Part shown: positions 63,184 through 64,000 of the stretch, one piece after another
Position numbering within the stretch: the stretch's first letter is position 1
Layout of the letters: each line of letters begins with the position of its first letter
From: DASZYF01 sp035545535
Lineage (GTDB): Bacteria > Actinomycetota > Actinomycetes > Mycobacteriales > CAJCIY01
DNA: 64,000 nucleotides
NCBI GenBank assembly: GCA_035545535.1
Contig: DASZYF010000142.1
Location: forward strand, 18,082 to 82,081
Direction of reading: 5' to 3'
The notes under the pieces: generated by a model
Told to the model about the DNA's origin: nothing
Seen by the model: the letters and a program-made list of their open reading frames with translations, nothing else
Database searches by the model: none
Made by a program: the position numbers and the translations under genes

Positions 63184-63211
63184 GATTCCTGCTGCAGGAC
63201 AGCAGGATTCC
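63184..63211. repeat. Palindrome upstream of DUF222 gene (copy 2)
   Basis: GATTCCTGCTG (63184-63194), spacer CAGGA, CAGCAGGATTC (63200-63210); 10 of 11 positions pair. Same half-site layout and 5-bp spacer as the element at 23152, with the T-to-C change in the left arm matched by A-to-G in the right arm. It lies over the expected -35 region of the downstream gene. Confidence 0.72.
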
Positions 63212-63228
63212 GTGTCGGACCCGGTCCC

Positions 63229-63234
63229 TAGCGT
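63229..63234 (+). promoter_or_regulatory. -10 box of second DUF222 gene
   Basis: TAGCGT lies 7 nt upstream of ATG 63242, again a leaderless arrangement. No SOS box like that of the first DUF222 gene is visible here. Confidence 0.5.
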
Positions 63235-63241
63235 GCCGCCC

Positions 63242-64000
63242 ATGACTGCTGCTGCTGGGCCTACGTCGCCCGATCCGGGTCCGTCGTTCTGGACGGTGGA
63301 GCGGTGGACCTACTGGGACTTCTGGGCGCGTTCGTTCGACCAGCCGTGGGATTCGCATGCGCCGGGCTGGCGGGCCAACGCGGCGATGCTGGGCCGGCTG
63401 GAACGGCTCGACGTTGCCACGCTCACCGACGAGCAGCGCATCGACTGGGCGGTGGCGGTGGACAAGTGCTTGCGGGCGGTGCAGGCCTTGCGCACCCGGG
63501 CGCTCGCCATCGCGGCCGGGGCGCAACGTTCGGACCCGGCGACCGAGGTCGGGGTGTTGACGTTGGCCGGGCAGCTGCAGCAGTCCCCGACCCAGACCGC
63601 CCACCAGGTCACCTTTGCCCGTCAGATGGTGACCACGTTCCCCGACACCCTCGCGGCGGTGGACCACGGCGCGATCCCGATGAGCTATGCGCGGGCGGTC
63701 TATGACGAGACCGCCGGGCTCAGCGCAGAGCAGTGCTCAGCAGTGGAGCAGGCCGTGCTGGCCAAGGCCGCGGGGCGCAAGCCCTACCAGCACACCGCCG
63801 CGCTGCGCCGGGCCGTCCGTAAGGTCGCGCCGCGGCCAGCACCGGAAGACGACGGCTCACCCGAACAGGAGCGGGACGCGCGCCTCCGGGAGTCCGGCCC
63901 GTGGTCCTCCGGGCTGTGGATGCAGGGCCCGGCCGAGCAGATGGCCCTCATCGCCGCCCGGCTGGCCGCCGCCACGGCGGTGCCCCGCACCGAGCAGGAT
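63242..64000 (+). CDS. DUF222/13E12-family protein (3' end beyond window)
   Basis: The reading frame is open from ATG 63242 to the window end (253 codons, no stop). The N-terminus (PSFWTVERWTYWDFWARSFD) is followed by typical DUF222 features: VDKCLRAVQALRTRALAIAA, TAHQVTFARQMVTTFPDTLAAV and the IPMSYARAVYDETAGLS helix. An HNH domain would be expected past the edge but cannot be seen. It is diverged from the copy at 23228, yet both share the upstream palindrome. Confidence 0.85.
   Translation, partial: MTAAAGPTSPDPGPSFWTVERWTYWDFWARSFDQPWDSHAPGWRANAAMLGRLERLDVATLTDEQRIDWAVAVDKCLRAVQALRTRALAIAAGAQRSDPATEVGVLTLAGQLQQSPTQTAHQVTFARQMVTTFPDTLAAVDHGAIPMSYARAVYDETAGLSAEQCSAVEQAVLAKAAGRKPYQHTAALRRAVRKVAPRPAPEDDGSPEQERDARLRESGPWSSGLWMQGPAEQMALIAARLAAATAVPRTEQD

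Overview
The window is a high-GC actinobacterial chromosome segment. The evidence is strong GC bias at third codon positions, many GTG starts, 4-nt ATGA/GTGA gene overlaps, sortase-E-type LAATG cell-wall signals, a SigE-family sigma factor, a TetR regulator, a 13E12/DUF222 HNH family and a mycobacterial-type SOS box. The genus cannot be fixed from the sequence alone. I saw no rRNA, tRNA, CRISPR array, transposase or prophage.

Layout. 1-5.0 kb: TauD-like dioxygenase, GGDEF-EAL protein, secreted subtilase. 5.3-8.5 kb: acyl-CoA dehydrogenase (ACAD), crotonase and family III CoA-transferase in one overlapping operon. 8.6-14.8 kb: complete oligopeptide-type ABC importer (binding lipoprotein, two permeases, fused double ATPase) followed by a neocarzinostatin-fold lipoprotein. 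14.8-20.5 kb: acyl-CoA ligase, TetR regulator, two ACADs, hotdog thioesterase, DinB-like protein. 20.5-24.8 kb: secreted propeller-like protein and a LexA-controlled DUF222/HNH gene. 24.9-42.1 kb: dense catabolic region with ACADs, SDRs, two MaoC-type hydratase subunits, two thiolase-fold/DUF35 pairs, two amidohydrolases and a Baeyer-Villiger-type monooxygenase. 42.1-50.6 kb: lysyltransferase-like membrane protein, anchored hydrolase, P450, SDR, acyl-CoA ligase, anchored nucleosidase-like protein. 50.6-60.7 kb: signalling and housekeeping genes (LuxR-type regulator, sigma/anti-sigma pair, aldo-keto reductase, adenylyl cyclase, ParA-like ATPase, penicillin-acylase-like enzyme). 60.7-64 kb: a divergent ACAD pair and a second DUF222 gene cut by the window edge.

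How the genes fit together. The catabolic genes supply every step of an acyl-CoA beta-oxidation route that could end in retro-aldol cleavage: CoA ligation, dehydrogenation by several long/short ACAD pairs, hydration by a HadA/HadB-like split hydratase, oxidation by SDRs and cleavage by thiolase-fold/DUF35 pairs. This resembles actinobacterial degradation of steroid side chains or other branched, polycyclic or terpenoid acids. The actual substrate is not readable from the sequence, and hallmark steroid-ring genes are absent from the window.

The most notable signal is regulatory. A palindrome TGAC-N6-GTCA, best form CCCTGAC-N6-GTCAGGG, occurs in eight intergenic regions (nine full copies plus one half-matching copy). 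All eight precede the importer, the TetR gene and ligase, or the ACAD, MaoC, SDR and P450 genes. This outlines a single local regulon, most simply controlled by the TetR protein encoded at 16.4 kb. A second signal is a covarying palindrome in front of both DUF222 genes. A third is a recurrent leaderless promoter layout (TANNNT 6-8 nt before the start codon).
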